From a virus, in IMG/VR virus record IMGVR_UViG_3300035698_007208, positions 33,927-97,926 of that record: a DNA stretch of 64,000 bases. The stretch is one strand, 5' to 3'. The notes under the pieces are model-generated. The model was given only the letters and a program-made list of their open reading frames with translations. It did no database searches and was not told the DNA's origin. The position numbers and the translations under genes were made by a program. Shown here piece after piece: positions 45,581-52,946 of the stretch. The number at the start of each line of letters is the position of its first letter. The first letter of the stretch is position 1.

Positions 45581-46375
45581 ATGATATTACCTTACGTTTA
45601 CAAACTTACTAATCGTTTATCTGGCCAATTCTATTTTGGATATAGAGCCGCGAATAAATTCCCATCAAATCAAGATCTAGGCACGTTTTATTTCACATCA
45701 GCACCAAAAGTTAAAGAAAACTTCGATGAATTCGATACACAGATTATAGCTGAGTTTTATGATGGGAAAGACGCTTGGCGATTTGAGCAAACACTTATAG
45801 AAGAATACAGTAAAGATCCATTAATGTTAAATAATAGCTTTTTCAAAAGTGACAGTAAAGTGTTCTCGACTGCGGGCAGACCGAGAACAGAAGAAGAAAA
45901 ACAGAGTATACGAGAAAAGAAGTTAGGGATAAAGCGTGATTATTCTCCAACACCTGAAACAATAGCGAAAATGCTAAAATCCAGGAAATGGTACAAAACA
46001 TCAAAAGAAACAGCAGCTAAAGGAGTAGCGACAAGAAAGCAAAACGGAAAGGAATAGTGCTCAGATGATACTAGGAAGAAAATATCAGAAGCCAAAACGT
46101 CATTCTACAAGACAGAAGAAGGGAAAAATTGCGGGTCTGGTGTACCAAAAGGCACTGTACCGTGGAACAAGGGGAAAACAGGAGGCAAGGCTTGGAACAA
46201 AGGTCTTAAAACAGGACCGCAATCTGCTGAACTAAGAGCAAAGAGGTCGGCGAGCAGAAAAGGAAAACGTATATATAACAACCCGGAAACGGGAGAAACG
46301 GTTTTTTGTTTACCAGAAAATTGTCCTAATAATTGGATTATTGGGAAATTTAAAAATAACAAAACTACAGACTAA
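45581..46375 (+). pseudogene. GIY-YIG homing endonuclease interrupted by an in-frame amber codon
   Basis: Residues 1-90 are a GIY-YIG nuclease: PYVYKLTNRLSGQFYFGYRAAN for the paired motif, a following Arg region, and the FEQTLIEEYSKDP catalytic Glu segment. A TAG at 46055-46057 ends the frame after 158 residues. The same frame then stays open for 105 codons to TAA 46375 and encodes DNA-binding NUMOD3-type repeats (DDTRKKISEAK, PWNKGK, AWNKG), so both halves were one 264-codon gene. Possible readings are a recent nonsense mutation, suppression in an amber-reading host, or a truncated but working endonuclease. Related direct-repeat-like sequences flank the gene. Confidence 0.8.
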
Positions 46376-46419
46376 TAAAATCAGTTAGCTAGTCTGTCTA
46401 ACTACAATAGGAAATATTA

Positions 46420-47217
46420 ATGATGGCGTACAAAAAGAAGCTGGTAGCAGCTATAAAATCTAACGGAAAGATACTTCGAGAATTTGGCGAAGCAGTCTAC
46501 GTACCATTCGGTACCGAATATTCAATCTTACTTAAGAACTTAGACAATCGCAGAGTCGTGGCTCGTATTTTTATTGATGGAGAAGATGTTACTTCAGGCG
46601 GCGTAGTAATTGGACCTAAGAATCAAATTGACTTTGAACGGTCACTTATTACCGGCAGCATGGATAAGGGCAATAAATTTAAATTTATTGAGCGTTCGAA
46701 TAAGGTAGAAAAACATAGAGGCATTAAGCTTGAAGACGGACTTGTCCGTGTTGAGTATGAATTTGAAAAAGAAATAGAATATAAACTACCAGTACAATCC
46801 GAATATATACCATGGAATAAGATGTATAATATTACATCAACTTTTGGATCAGCCAGTTCAGGTAAAATAGGATCAAATGTATTACGATCATCAACTACCA
46901 AAAGTGACCGCCAGCAACCAAATCAGGAAATATATACGGCAAGTGTTGCTACTGCTGCTGTACCACAGAATGAAACAGGCGTAACAGTGGCAGGCAGCGA
47001 GAGTGATCAGAAGTTTGTAACTGTAAACTGGTTTCCAACTGAATTAGAAACCCATACTATTATTTTAAATTTGTTTGGTGAAACTGAGGATAATAAGGTA
47101 ATACGTGAACCTATTACCACAAATGTAAAGCAAGACTGCTTGTCGTGTGGCACTAAAAATAAGATTAAATCAAAGTTTTGTAGTGAATGCGGTACAGGAT
47201 TAGAACTTTTTGCGTAA
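46420..47217 (+). CDS. Protein with C-terminal zinc ribbon, virion-associated type (265 aa)
   Basis: The N-terminal 110 residues (VYVPFGTEYSILLKNLDNRRVVARIFIDGEDVTSG...) look like a beta-sandwich. The C-terminus is a zinc ribbon with two Cys pairs (CLSCGTKNKIKSKFCSECG, about 244-262). I recognise the N-terminal pattern from T4-like marine phage proteins of unknown role. AGGAAAT precedes the start; ATG 46423 is an equally possible start. A strong hairpin follows the stop. Confidence 0.65.
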   Translation: MMAYKKKLVAAIKSNGKILREFGEAVYVPFGTEYSILLKNLDNRRVVARIFIDGEDVTSGGVVIGPKNQIDFERSLITGSMDKGNKFKFIERSNKVEKHRGIKLEDGLVRVEYEFEKEIEYKLPVQSEYIPWNKMYNITSTFGSASSGKIGSNVLRSSTTKSDRQQPNQEIYTASVATAAVPQNETGVTVAGSESDQKFVTVNWFPTELETHTIILNLFGETEDNKVIREPITTNVKQDCLSCGTKNKIKSKFCSECGTGLELFA

Positions 47218-47221
47218 ATAA

Positions 47222-47247
47222 TTGAATGGGGCTTCGGCCCCATTCAA
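47222..47247. terminator. Bidirectional 11-bp stem with UUCG loop between convergent genes
   Basis: TTGAATGGGGC and GCCCCATTCAA form a perfect 11-bp stem closed by TTCG. It ends the plus-strand zinc-ribbon gene and overlaps the stop codon of the minus-strand gene at 47244. T-runs are weak on both sides. Confidence 0.85.
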
Positions 47248-47624
47248 ATCATTTCAATAAAACCCTGCAAGTCTCCCCCGCCCATTTTAAACCAGGCTGC
47301 ATCCTCTTTATTATAAAATACAATATCACGATCATCAACATAGTATGGATATTGCATGTTTGCATCTAGCGCCATAAGAATTCCAAGTGTCATCCCATAG
47401 TTATGATTATATTCGTAGTGGTCTAAAATAGAATGAAGTAAAATTTGACCAATAGATGTTAGTCTCAGGCCTACACTATTGCCATTTTGGTTACGGTAGT
47501 TCTTAAATATAAGATGGTGCTTATCTATTAACGATAAAACAGAATAGACCTTATGAGGATTGGTTTCAAATTTCTTGTCCAACAGTTCCAATATTTCAGT
47601 TTGTTTTAGAGCATGAGACTTCAA
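47244..47624 (-). CDS. Protein of unknown function, winged-helix-like N-terminus (126 aa)
   Basis: KQTEILELLDKKFETNPHKVYSVLSLIDKHHLIFKNYRNQNGNSVGLRLTSIGQILL has the helix-helix-helix-wing spacing of a small winged-helix domain, followed by LDHYEYNHNYGMTLGILMALDANMQYPYYV. This is a pattern guess. The stop lies inside the terminator stem. Confidence 0.55.
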   Translation of the reverse strand: MKSHALKQTEILELLDKKFETNPHKVYSVLSLIDKHHLIFKNYRNQNGNSVGLRLTSIGQILLHSILDHYEYNHNYGMTLGILMALDANMQYPYYVDDRDIVFYNKEDAAWFKMGGGDLQGFIEMI

Positions 47625-47921
47625 TTAATTGTCATCTTCTGTAACTATTTCACCAACAGTAAGCTTAACAACTGTAAACTTACCAGTTGCAAATTTCTTA
47701 TTCATTCTATCAGCCAAGTTAAAAGCATGCCCACTATTTGAAAATGATACTTTTTTGTATTTAGGCCCTGGATAACTTACCAACGTATTGGATACTCGTA
47801 AGTTAATGGGTTTGCCTTCGTAAAATACGCTATATATTGCTTCAGCGCTCAGCACCTGTTCTGCCTTGTAGGTGTGCTTATTTACTGCTTCTAAAATAAT
47901 TTCTGGCTTTGGTCTAGACAT
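47625..47921 (-). CDS. Small phage protein of unknown function (98 aa)
   Basis: A mixed alpha/beta protein (EIILEAVNKHTYKAEQVLSAEAIYSVFYEGKPINLRV, then GPKYKKVSFSNSGHAFNLADRMNKKF). AGGAGAAG precedes ATG 47921 and a late-type box lies upstream at 47943. Function unknown; the stop abuts the next start. Confidence 0.6.
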   Translation of the reverse strand: MSRPKPEIILEAVNKHTYKAEQVLSAEAIYSVFYEGKPINLRVSNTLVSYPGPKYKKVSFSNSGHAFNLADRMNKKFATGKFTVVKLTVGEIVTEDDN

Positions 47922-47942
47922 AATATACTTCTCCTATACACA

Positions 47943-47950
47943 TATTTATC
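47943..47950 (-). promoter_or_regulatory. Late promoter-like box GATAAATA
   Basis: On the minus strand, 22 bases upstream of ATG 47921. It implies late expression for two genes within an otherwise early region. Confidence 0.45.
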
Positions 47951-47970
47951 AGAAATAACACATTAACGTA

Positions 47971-48384
47971 TTAGTTAACCTTTATTGGAGTTTTCCTGTA
48001 CCAATTAGGCTTCTGAGATATTCGAAATGCAATCCTTGCACGAGCAATATTTTGCTCTGTTAGTGTAGGAGTCCAATCGTTATACAAATTATCAGGAAAA
48101 ACGCTATCTGGAAATTTCCTACTAGCGTCTGGGTTCATTCCACGTGCCTGCATTTCAGCTACTAATTGGTCATAACGATTAGACAAATAATAGCCTTTGT
48201 TGTAAAAGAAGTAAACATGCCCAGTATTTAGTGTGTATTTACTTGGTACTTTTTTTTCAGAATACCCAGCCTTACTTTTTAAGGTGCGACTAAGCGCAGC
48301 AGGAACCATAGTAATTTCTCGGTATTCAGCAACTAAGTGTTGGTCATACAGTTCACTTGGTGGAACTATGTTAATTCTAGTCAT
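47971..48384 (-). CDS. denV: DenV-like pyrimidine-dimer DNA glycosylase (T4 endonuclease V)
   Basis: A 137-residue protein whose length and start match T4 endonuclease V. MTRINIVPPSELYDQHLVAEYRE aligns with the T4 enzyme, with Thr2 (catalytic amine after Met removal), Arg22 and catalytic Glu23 in place. LNTGHVYFFYNK and the C-terminal SQKPNWYRK also match (T4: GAGHVTFFYDK and AQRPTWYK). The enzyme cuts the glycosyl bond at UV-induced dimers and nicks by beta-elimination, repairing phage DNA in sunlit water. Confidence 0.93.
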   Translation of the reverse strand: MTRINIVPPSELYDQHLVAEYREITMVPAALSRTLKSKAGYSEKKVPSKYTLNTGHVYFFYNKGYYLSNRYDQLVAEMQARGMNPDASRKFPDSVFPDNLYNDWTPTLTEQNIARARIAFRISQKPNWYRKTPIKVN

Positions 48385-48388
48385 TTAA

Positions 48389-48619
48389 CTACCAACTGTG
48401 TTGTAGGAACTTTTTAAATTCTGTATACCCGCCCAAATGTACATCGTTTATAATTATTTGCGGGAAACTTTTTGCTTCAGGAAACAATTCTAACAATTCT
48501 TCTCTATTAAAGTCAACATCTAATTTCTTAATTACTAAATTAAATTTATTATCTTGAGTTAGTTTGATTGCCATGTCACAATAGACACAGTTATTTTTGC
48601 TATAAATTACTACATTCAT
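48389..48619 (-). CDS. Glutaredoxin
   Basis: A 76-residue thioredoxin-fold protein with the active site C11-V-Y-C14, the cis-proline SFPQI and the GGYTEF glutathione-binding turn. It would reduce ribonucleotide reductase or other disulfides. It overlaps the esterase gene by 20 bases. No ribonucleotide reductase lies in the window. Confidence 0.9.
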   Translation of the reverse strand: MNVVIYSKNNCVYCDMAIKLTQDNKFNLVIKKLDVDFNREELLELFPEAKSFPQIIINDVHLGGYTEFKKFLQHSW

Positions 48620-49193
48620 AAGATACCTCTGCTTTATTTAGGAAGGTGTTAATCAAGAGGATTGCTTCATCTAAGTGGTCAAATCGATGTGAGCCGCCAG
48701 TATATAGCTTGTATTCGAATCGTCCCTCGATAAGTTCACAAGTTTTCTGCGGGCTAATAACAGTGTCGCCTTTGTCAAGTAAGACAAGTACGCAACCATC
48801 AGTCCGAAAACCTGATTTTTCATAGCTTTCTGCTACTATTGGAGTTATAACAAACTGTTCTCCAGTAACGTAATTCTGGGCAATTTTGCCTTGCTTCTCT
48901 CGTAATGCATACTGAGGAGTTAACGACGGGTTAAGAGCTACTACGGGAACACCGCAAGCGGCACCCACGTTAATAGCATGAAACCCACCTAGACTGCAAC
49001 CAACAATTAAGTCAATATTCTTATACTGCACCGCTTCAATCAGTTCTTTTTCAACTTCATCTTTTGGTCTAGCATAGTTAATAGTAAAACCAGCAACGTC
49101 ACCTAATACACTCAAAGATTTAATCTTTGCGCTATCAGGATTATACGCGCTAGCAAATCCATGTAAATATAATATCTTTAGTTTTTTATCCAT
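48600..49193 (-). CDS. YqiA/UPF0227-like alpha/beta-hydrolase esterase
   Basis: A 197-residue alpha/beta hydrolase: ILYLHGFASA oxyanion start, VGCSLGGFHA nucleophile elbow (Ser67), DKGDTVISP carrying the acid, and GGSHRFDH with the His. The N-terminal region after the HGF motif matches the small YqiA/YcfP esterases. The true start is ATG 49193, because the in-frame ATG at 49208 overlaps the promoter -10 element; the mRNA is then predicted to be leaderless. Substrate unknown. Confidence 0.8.
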   Translation of the reverse strand: MDKKLKILYLHGFASAYNPDSAKIKSLSVLGDVAGFTINYARPKDEVEKELIEAVQYKNIDLIVGCSLGGFHAINVGAACGVPVVALNPSLTPQYALREKQGKIAQNYVTGEQFVITPIVAESYEKSGFRTDGCVLVLLDKGDTVISPQKTCELIEGRFEYKLYTGGSHRFDHLDEAILLINTFLNKAEVSYECSNL

Positions 49194-49199
49194 ACAGTT

Positions 49200-49227
49200 A
49201 TTATACACTCAACAGTATAGATGTCAA
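49200..49227 (-). promoter_or_regulatory. Sigma-70-like promoter (TTGACA-16-TATAAT), leaderless
   Basis: TTGACA (49222-49227) and TATAAT (49200-49205). Only six bases (AACTGT) separate the -10 from ATG 49193, so transcription should start on or next to the start codon. Confidence 0.85.
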
Positions 49228-49842
49228 CTACTTAATAGGCAGGTCAGTAGTTCCGAGCATGACCTTAAATGATAATTTACCACCTAAATCACGCACATAC
49301 CCGTAATCAAGCAAATGCGGCCAATTCGCTATGGTCCGCACAGCATCATCTGGCCATTGTTCTTTTGGAAGTTCAATGAGCGGTGTTAATTTTTTTCCTG
49401 GCGATATTTTGGACGCTTCGCTAGGAAACATTATATTTGGCTCTAATTGCACCCAAGGAACAGATTTCATTACCATTCCCAAAGCAGCTTTGCTCTTTTC
49501 GCTGTATGCTCGTTTCGTCTCTGCAGGCAGTGCATTTCGTAATGCTGTCTTAGCGTACATCGATCCATCAGTGCCCATCGCAACAGACTTTCGGCCGTTT
49601 TTGTCCTTATATATTATTACAGCACGAACACCGTCTTCGTTTCTTAATATTTTCCAGAATGGTAGGCTAATTATCTCCTCTTTGTTAGCAAATCCTTTCC
49701 CTTTAATACCACCAATGGCTGCATACGACGATCGGAGTATATCCCATACTTCGTCTGCATATTTTTGCTTAATAGCCATTGCTTCGGGAGTATTGCCCAC
49801 TGCATTGATGAATCGTTCGTTTATAATTTCGGTGTATCGCAT
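49228..49842 (-). CDS. Phage protein of unknown function (204 aa), late promoter at start
   Basis: Start taken at ATG 49842 (MRYTEIINERFINAVGNTPEAM), five bases after a GATAAATA box exactly as at 10177-10190. ATG 49869 in the same frame has an AAAGGA ribosome site and is the alternative (213 residues). The body has GVRAVIIYKDKNGRKSVAMGTDGSMYAKTAL, suggesting a small alpha/beta domain. Many proteins of T4-like marine phages begin with a similar MRY-EI motif. Function unknown. Confidence 0.6.
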   Translation of the reverse strand: MRYTEIINERFINAVGNTPEAMAIKQKYADEVWDILRSSYAAIGGIKGKGFANKEEIISLPFWKILRNEDGVRAVIIYKDKNGRKSVAMGTDGSMYAKTALRNALPAETKRAYSEKSKAALGMVMKSVPWVQLEPNIMFPSEASKISPGKKLTPLIELPKEQWPDDAVRTIANWPHLLDYGYVRDLGGKLSFKVMLGTTDLPIK

Positions 49843-49847
49843 ATAAC

Positions 49848-49855
49848 TATTTATC
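49848..49855 (-). promoter_or_regulatory. Late promoter box GATAAATA
   Basis: GATAAATA, GTTAT and ATG 49842 follow in series on the minus strand, the same 16-base string as at 10177-10192 on the plus strand. Confidence 0.6.
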
Positions 49856-49934
49856 AATCCATATCCCATTTGATTCCTTTATGTCGTTTTGTAGCAACAT
49901 CATCGTAGAAATCAAAGTCCTCGTATTCATGCTG

Positions 49935-50120
49935 TTATTCAGGTAAGGCAACTTTACCATTCGATAACATTTCTACACATTTCCGAAATTCTAATGTTCT
50001 CGGGGTAAGGTTATATTCTGTTTCACATCGCTGCCCAAACGTATTCCCGGTAGCAAATTGTGCGACTATAACTACTACACTAAATACGACAGCACATAAT
50101 AAAAATGATCTTAAGTTCAT
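49935..50120 (-). CDS. Small membrane or secreted protein (61 aa)
   Basis: An N-terminal hydrophobic segment (SFLLCAVVFSVVVIVAQFATG) precedes 37 residues with two Cys (QRCETEY, FRKCVEM) that could pair in the periplasm. After the TAA at 49935-49937 the same frame stays open for about 26 acidic codons (HEYEDFDFYDDVATK...WDMD); this looks coding but lacks its own start. Function unknown. Confidence 0.55.
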   Translation of the reverse strand: MNLRSFLLCAVVFSVVVIVAQFATGNTFGQRCETEYNLTPRTLEFRKCVEMLSNGKVALPE

Positions 50121-50123
50121 AAT

Positions 50124-50279
50124 TTAACTCTTTTTCTTGTTTGGTGGTTTGGGTAAATTTGTTAATGTCTTATTGTAATTTGGGTTATGGTACTTCTTTC
50201 CATTAGCCCAAATATATTCATTTCGGTCAGATAACATTGCTTTTTCAGAGACTGATCCTCGACCTCGTAGAAATTTCAT
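50124..50279 (-). CDS. Small basic protein (51 aa)
   Basis: A 51-residue frame from ATG 50279 (MKFLRGRGSVSEKAMLSDRN) to TAA 50124, ending LPKPPNKKKS. It starts by ATGA overlap with the upstream gene. Strongly basic with a YIWANGKKYHNPNYNK centre; function unknown. Confidence 0.6.
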   Translation of the reverse strand: MKFLRGRGSVSEKAMLSDRNEYIWANGKKYHNPNYNKTLTNLPKPPNKKKS

Positions 50280-50455
50280 AATGTTTTGTTCTCTTCTCTA
50301 TACGCCTTCAAATATCCCTTGCCACAGTATTCGTCTACGCTGTGCTCGCATATTACAATTATATGTTTTCTCTCCAATGTATCTGGAACTGATGCCTTTA
50401 GCCAATCAATGTCTTCTTCGACTAACCTAGCATATGCGTGTTTATTTAGTGGCAT
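50276..50455 (-). CDS. Small phage protein of unknown function (59 aa)
   Basis: MPLNKHAYARLVEEDIDWLKAS followed by LERKHIIVICEHSVDEYCG. It resembles a short T4-like marine phage family with the same N-terminus. AAGGAAC lies upstream. It is joined to the next gene by ATGA. Confidence 0.65.
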   Translation of the reverse strand: MPLNKHAYARLVEEDIDWLKASVPDTLERKHIIVICEHSVDEYCGKGYLKAYREENKTL

Positions 50456-50478
50456 TGTTATATTCTTGTTCCTTATAG

Positions 50479-50673
50479 TTATGATTCGCTATTAAAGCCA
50501 CCACCGTCTGCTATAACAACAGTGTCTTCTTTCTTAGTCGCAACAAATGCAGATGGTAATGGTGAGACAGTTTCTAAAACACTGCACAAATAATCAACAT
50601 CAAGTGCTACTTTCTTTACATTTTTAGCTTGCAAATTCCTAACATGCATTACAAGTTTTTGAAAATCATTCAT
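50479..50673 (-). CDS. Small phage protein of unknown function (64 aa)
   Basis: MNDFQKLVMHVRNLQAKNVKKVALDVDYL then LPSAFVATKKEDTVVIADGGGF. AAAAGGAAT ribosome site. The pattern recurs in small early T4-like genes; function unknown. Confidence 0.6.
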   Translation of the reverse strand: MNDFQKLVMHVRNLQAKNVKKVALDVDYLCSVLETVSPLPSAFVATKKEDTVVIADGGGFNSES

Positions 50674-50830
50674 GTTATTCCTTTTGGTGTAGGCGATGTA
50701 CGAACAACAGATGCTGGATGTCTACACCGTGCGCAACTCCCATTATTATAAAATGCTTTATTTTCCACAATAAGCCACGTTACATTACATTTTTTACATT
50801 TGCTGGTTGTTGGGCTTTTATGTTAGTCAC
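50670..50830 (-). pseudogene. Zinc-ribbon protein, frame interrupted or frameshifted near its start
   Basis: An open frame of 50 codons (first codon at 50820-50822, stop at 50670-50672) encodes two Cys pairs, CKKC and CARC, spaced 21 residues apart as in a zinc ribbon. It has no ATG, GTG or TTG before the first pair: a TAA precedes it. A GTG at 50830 behind GGAAAAG starts in another frame and would join by a one-base shift at the AAAA run near 50816-50819. So the gene is broken, uses a frameshift or contains a sequence error. The next gene starts on its stop (ATGA). Confidence 0.5.
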
Positions 50831-50867
50831 TGTTGTCTTTTCCAAATGTTGGTTGAATTATTGTTTG

Positions 50868-51371
50868 TTATACTCTTGCCTTGTTTAATTGTTTCATAAC
50901 AATTCTACAGTCAAGTTCAGTCTTGTATGGGCCGTTATAACCATATTTTAATAAAGTTGCCAGTTTGGGACTGTGAGAATGCTTCCATCCTTTTGCAAAA
51001 TCAATACAATACCAACCAGCAGCATAATAAACATCACTATTTGTTGTTTTTAAATACAAAGGTAATTCTTCAATATAATTAGGATCGTTTTCATCTACTG
51101 GAATAGGGTCGTCATATTCTACTAAATGGCCTTTTATAAAAAAACTATCTGGTGCAGAAAGTGGTTTAGTAATTTGGTCATCAAATAATGTAATATTGCC
51201 AAAATGCTCTGACACTTCCTTATCACTAGCAAATACTTCCATATGGAACCCGCTAATAAAGGTAAAATGATCTTGTACATCTTTATTTAAAATTCCAATA
51301 TTTTTATCACCTTGTCTAACCAACCAAGCAACATCTGAAATTTGTTGTAATTTTGTTTTTAAATCTACCAT
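50868..51371 (-). CDS. Phage protein of unknown function (167 aa)
   Basis: A mixed protein: VAWLVRQGDKNIGILNKDVQDHFTFISG (barrel-like start), IKGHLVEYDDPIPVDENDPNYIEELPLYLKT, and C-terminal YAAGWYCIDFAKGWKHSHSPKLATLL. It resembles a conserved T4-like marine phage protein, without a named domain. Overlaps its upstream neighbour by 7 bases. Confidence 0.65.
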   Translation of the reverse strand: MVDLKTKLQQISDVAWLVRQGDKNIGILNKDVQDHFTFISGFHMEVFASDKEVSEHFGNITLFDDQITKPLSAPDSFFIKGHLVEYDDPIPVDENDPNYIEELPLYLKTTNSDVYYAAGWYCIDFAKGWKHSHSPKLATLLKYGYNGPYKTELDCRIVMKQLNKARV

Positions 51372-51682
51372 TTTGTATTATCCTCGTCTAACATACCAGC
51401 AGCTCTTGAATACTCCAAGTACTCTAGCACTTTGGCTTTTTTAGCTTCGCCTATTTCGTAAGCATCTTCAGGTATTACTAATACACCGGCCTCTACTAAC
51501 ATATTACGAACGGCCAACGCTTCAATAAACTCTCTTGATATTAATGAAGCATTTGATTGTTTATTTGGATCACCAGGGTAATAGTCCTGCGCTCCAAAGC
51601 GCAAAGCCTTACTGACCTCTTTCGCCACTTCTGCACACTCTTCTGCTAGAATATCCAGCAAGTGTTGGTTTTTATTTAACAT
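51365..51682 (-). CDS. MazG-like helical protein (105 aa)
   Basis: LLDILAEECAEVAKEVSKALRFG and REFIEALAVRNMLVEAG give the EExxE-type helix and a second acidic helix of the MazG-like superfamily, though the typical ExxD is diverged. Likely a nucleotide pyrophosphohydrolase relative, different from the one at 16200. Activity uncertain. Confidence 0.6.
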   Translation of the reverse strand: MLNKNQHLLDILAEECAEVAKEVSKALRFGAQDYYPGDPNKQSNASLISREFIEALAVRNMLVEAGVLVIPEDAYEIGEAKKAKVLEYLEYSRAAGMLDEDNTKW

Positions 51683-51825
51683 TGATGTTTTCCTCTTATT
51701 ATGTATTCTTTATTATTGATTATAACTGATTGTGGCCTATTTAATGTCATAAAATTAAATAATGCTCTTTTCCCAGCAGTGCAACCTTGTAACTTTTTAG
51801 CCAACTTACCTTTTAATGCTTGCAT
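51676..51825 (-). CDS. Small basic protein (49 aa)
   Basis: Start taken at ATG 51825 (MQALKGKLAKKLQGCTAGKR), overlapping the nuclease TAA by TAATG; the frame continues upstream only through the nuclease gene. The protein is basic and short. Function unknown. Confidence 0.55.
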   Translation of the reverse strand: MQALKGKLAKKLQGCTAGKRALFNFMTLNRPQSVIINNKEYIIRGKHQC

Positions 51826-52823
51826 TATATAATCTTTGCATTTAAGAATACAGTGTAATCGTTTGGACGGTCGCTTATTTTTTGTAAATCCCACAATCCA
51901 CAAAATTTCATAAAGTGAATGCCAACCTGCCCTACTGGTTCTTTTTCTTTTGCAGCAGCTAATACTCTTTGTGACTCTTCTTTAATATCATCTGGTTGGC
52001 GTGTTAAGTCAATCAATATTGAATTACGCTCAAAATCATCACGTACACGGTGCTCTTTTTCGTTATGATCTACCCACCGTTGTAACATAAAATTATTATA
52101 AGCATAGCCACCACGCTGTCGATCAGAAAATGCTTCTTGCATTCCTGTTTTAGTTTTTGTTCCTTTTACTCTAGCACCTGGATATGAAGGGAATACATTA
52201 TCACTTTTGTCACCCCGGACACATTTTTCAAATAATAACCATTCCGGGTCAGGCAATACTTTAGGCTCTTTAGTTTTAGGGTCAAGAATGCGCTTTCCAC
52301 TCTTTGCATCAACAAAGCCTTCTAAGCTAATAATTTGCTCAGCCACACCATTGTATTGCTTAACGTTAGGGGCCATTAACTGATAAAAGTCACTATCGCT
52401 ACTAATGATAACATGCTCATCGTTAGGGTGAGATTGTATCCAGGTAGCAATTAAATCATCAGCTTCTGCATTACGTTGTTGTAAAACAGTACAATTAGTT
52501 TTGTTCTCAATAAACTCAAAAAAGCTGTTAAACGCTTCGAAAAATAATTCATCATCTTCCTGTTCTCTAACAGATCTTTGTTCTCTAAGTACTGCCCGAT
52601 TGGCCTTGTATGGTTCGTAAAAGTCTTTCCTCCAAGAGCGTCCCTCTAAGCAACATATTACATGAGATCCATCAAAGTCATTCCAGGCTTTTTTAATTGA
52701 AGCGAACATAATATGCATTGCCATTCCAATCTTCATATCCATGTCATTGCCACGAGCAACGTGCTTTGCGCGAAAAAACATATTCATCGAGTCGACGAGT
52801 ATGTACGTATTTTTATCTGGCAT
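51825..52823 (-). CDS. 5'-3' exonuclease, T4 RNase H-like (FEN-type nuclease)
   Basis: A 332-residue protein. YILVDSMNMFFRAKH gives the first acidic site, EADDLIATWI and IISSDSDFYQL the metal-binding centre, and EKCVRGDKSDNVFPSYPG the helix-hairpin-helix end, all as in T4 RNase H and polymerase I 5' nuclease domains. The enzyme removes RNA primers and 5' flaps on the lagging strand. A near-consensus early promoter precedes it and a terminator lies just upstream of that. Confidence 0.88.
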   Translation of the reverse strand: MPDKNTYILVDSMNMFFRAKHVARGNDMDMKIGMAMHIMFASIKKAWNDFDGSHVICCLEGRSWRKDFYEPYKANRAVLREQRSVREQEDDELFFEAFNSFFEFIENKTNCTVLQQRNAEADDLIATWIQSHPNDEHVIISSDSDFYQLMAPNVKQYNGVAEQIISLEGFVDAKSGKRILDPKTKEPKVLPDPEWLLFEKCVRGDKSDNVFPSYPGARVKGTKTKTGMQEAFSDRQRGGYAYNNFMLQRWVDHNEKEHRVRDDFERNSILIDLTRQPDDIKEESQRVLAAAKEKEPVGQVGIHFMKFCGLWDLQKISDRPNDYTVFLNAKII

Positions 52824-52866
52824 CTGTTTTCCTATTTATTATTATTATTTTTATTGTTGTTTCACT

Positions 52867-52894
52867 ATTATACACTATTATTTTGGTTTGTCAA
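52867..52894 (-). promoter_or_regulatory. Sigma-70-like promoter (TTGACA-16-TATAAT)
   Basis: TTGACA (52889-52894) and TATAAT (52867-52872). The leader before ATG 52823 is rich in AAT triplets and carries AGGAAAACAG. Confidence 0.88.
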
Positions 52895-52901
52895 TCACAA
52901 A

Positions 52902-52922
52902 AATGGGACCTTAGGTCCCATT
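52902..52922 (-). terminator. Intrinsic terminator after nadV
   Basis: AATGGGACC and GGTCCCATT form a 9-bp stem with a 3-base loop, followed on the minus strand by TTTTTGTG. It ends 25 bases after the NadV stop and just before the nuclease promoter. Confidence 0.9.
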
Positions 52923-52946
52923 CTGTTAGTTGCAACTTATTACTAA

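Noticed and set aside
46105-46362. 85-residue minus-strand frame
   Set aside because: Antisense to the C-terminal half of the homing endonuclease; that half has NUMOD3-type repeats on the plus strand.
49331-49846. 171-residue plus-strand frame
   Set aside because: Exactly antisense to the gene at 49228-49842, no ribosome site, and hydrophobic composition typical of shadow frames.
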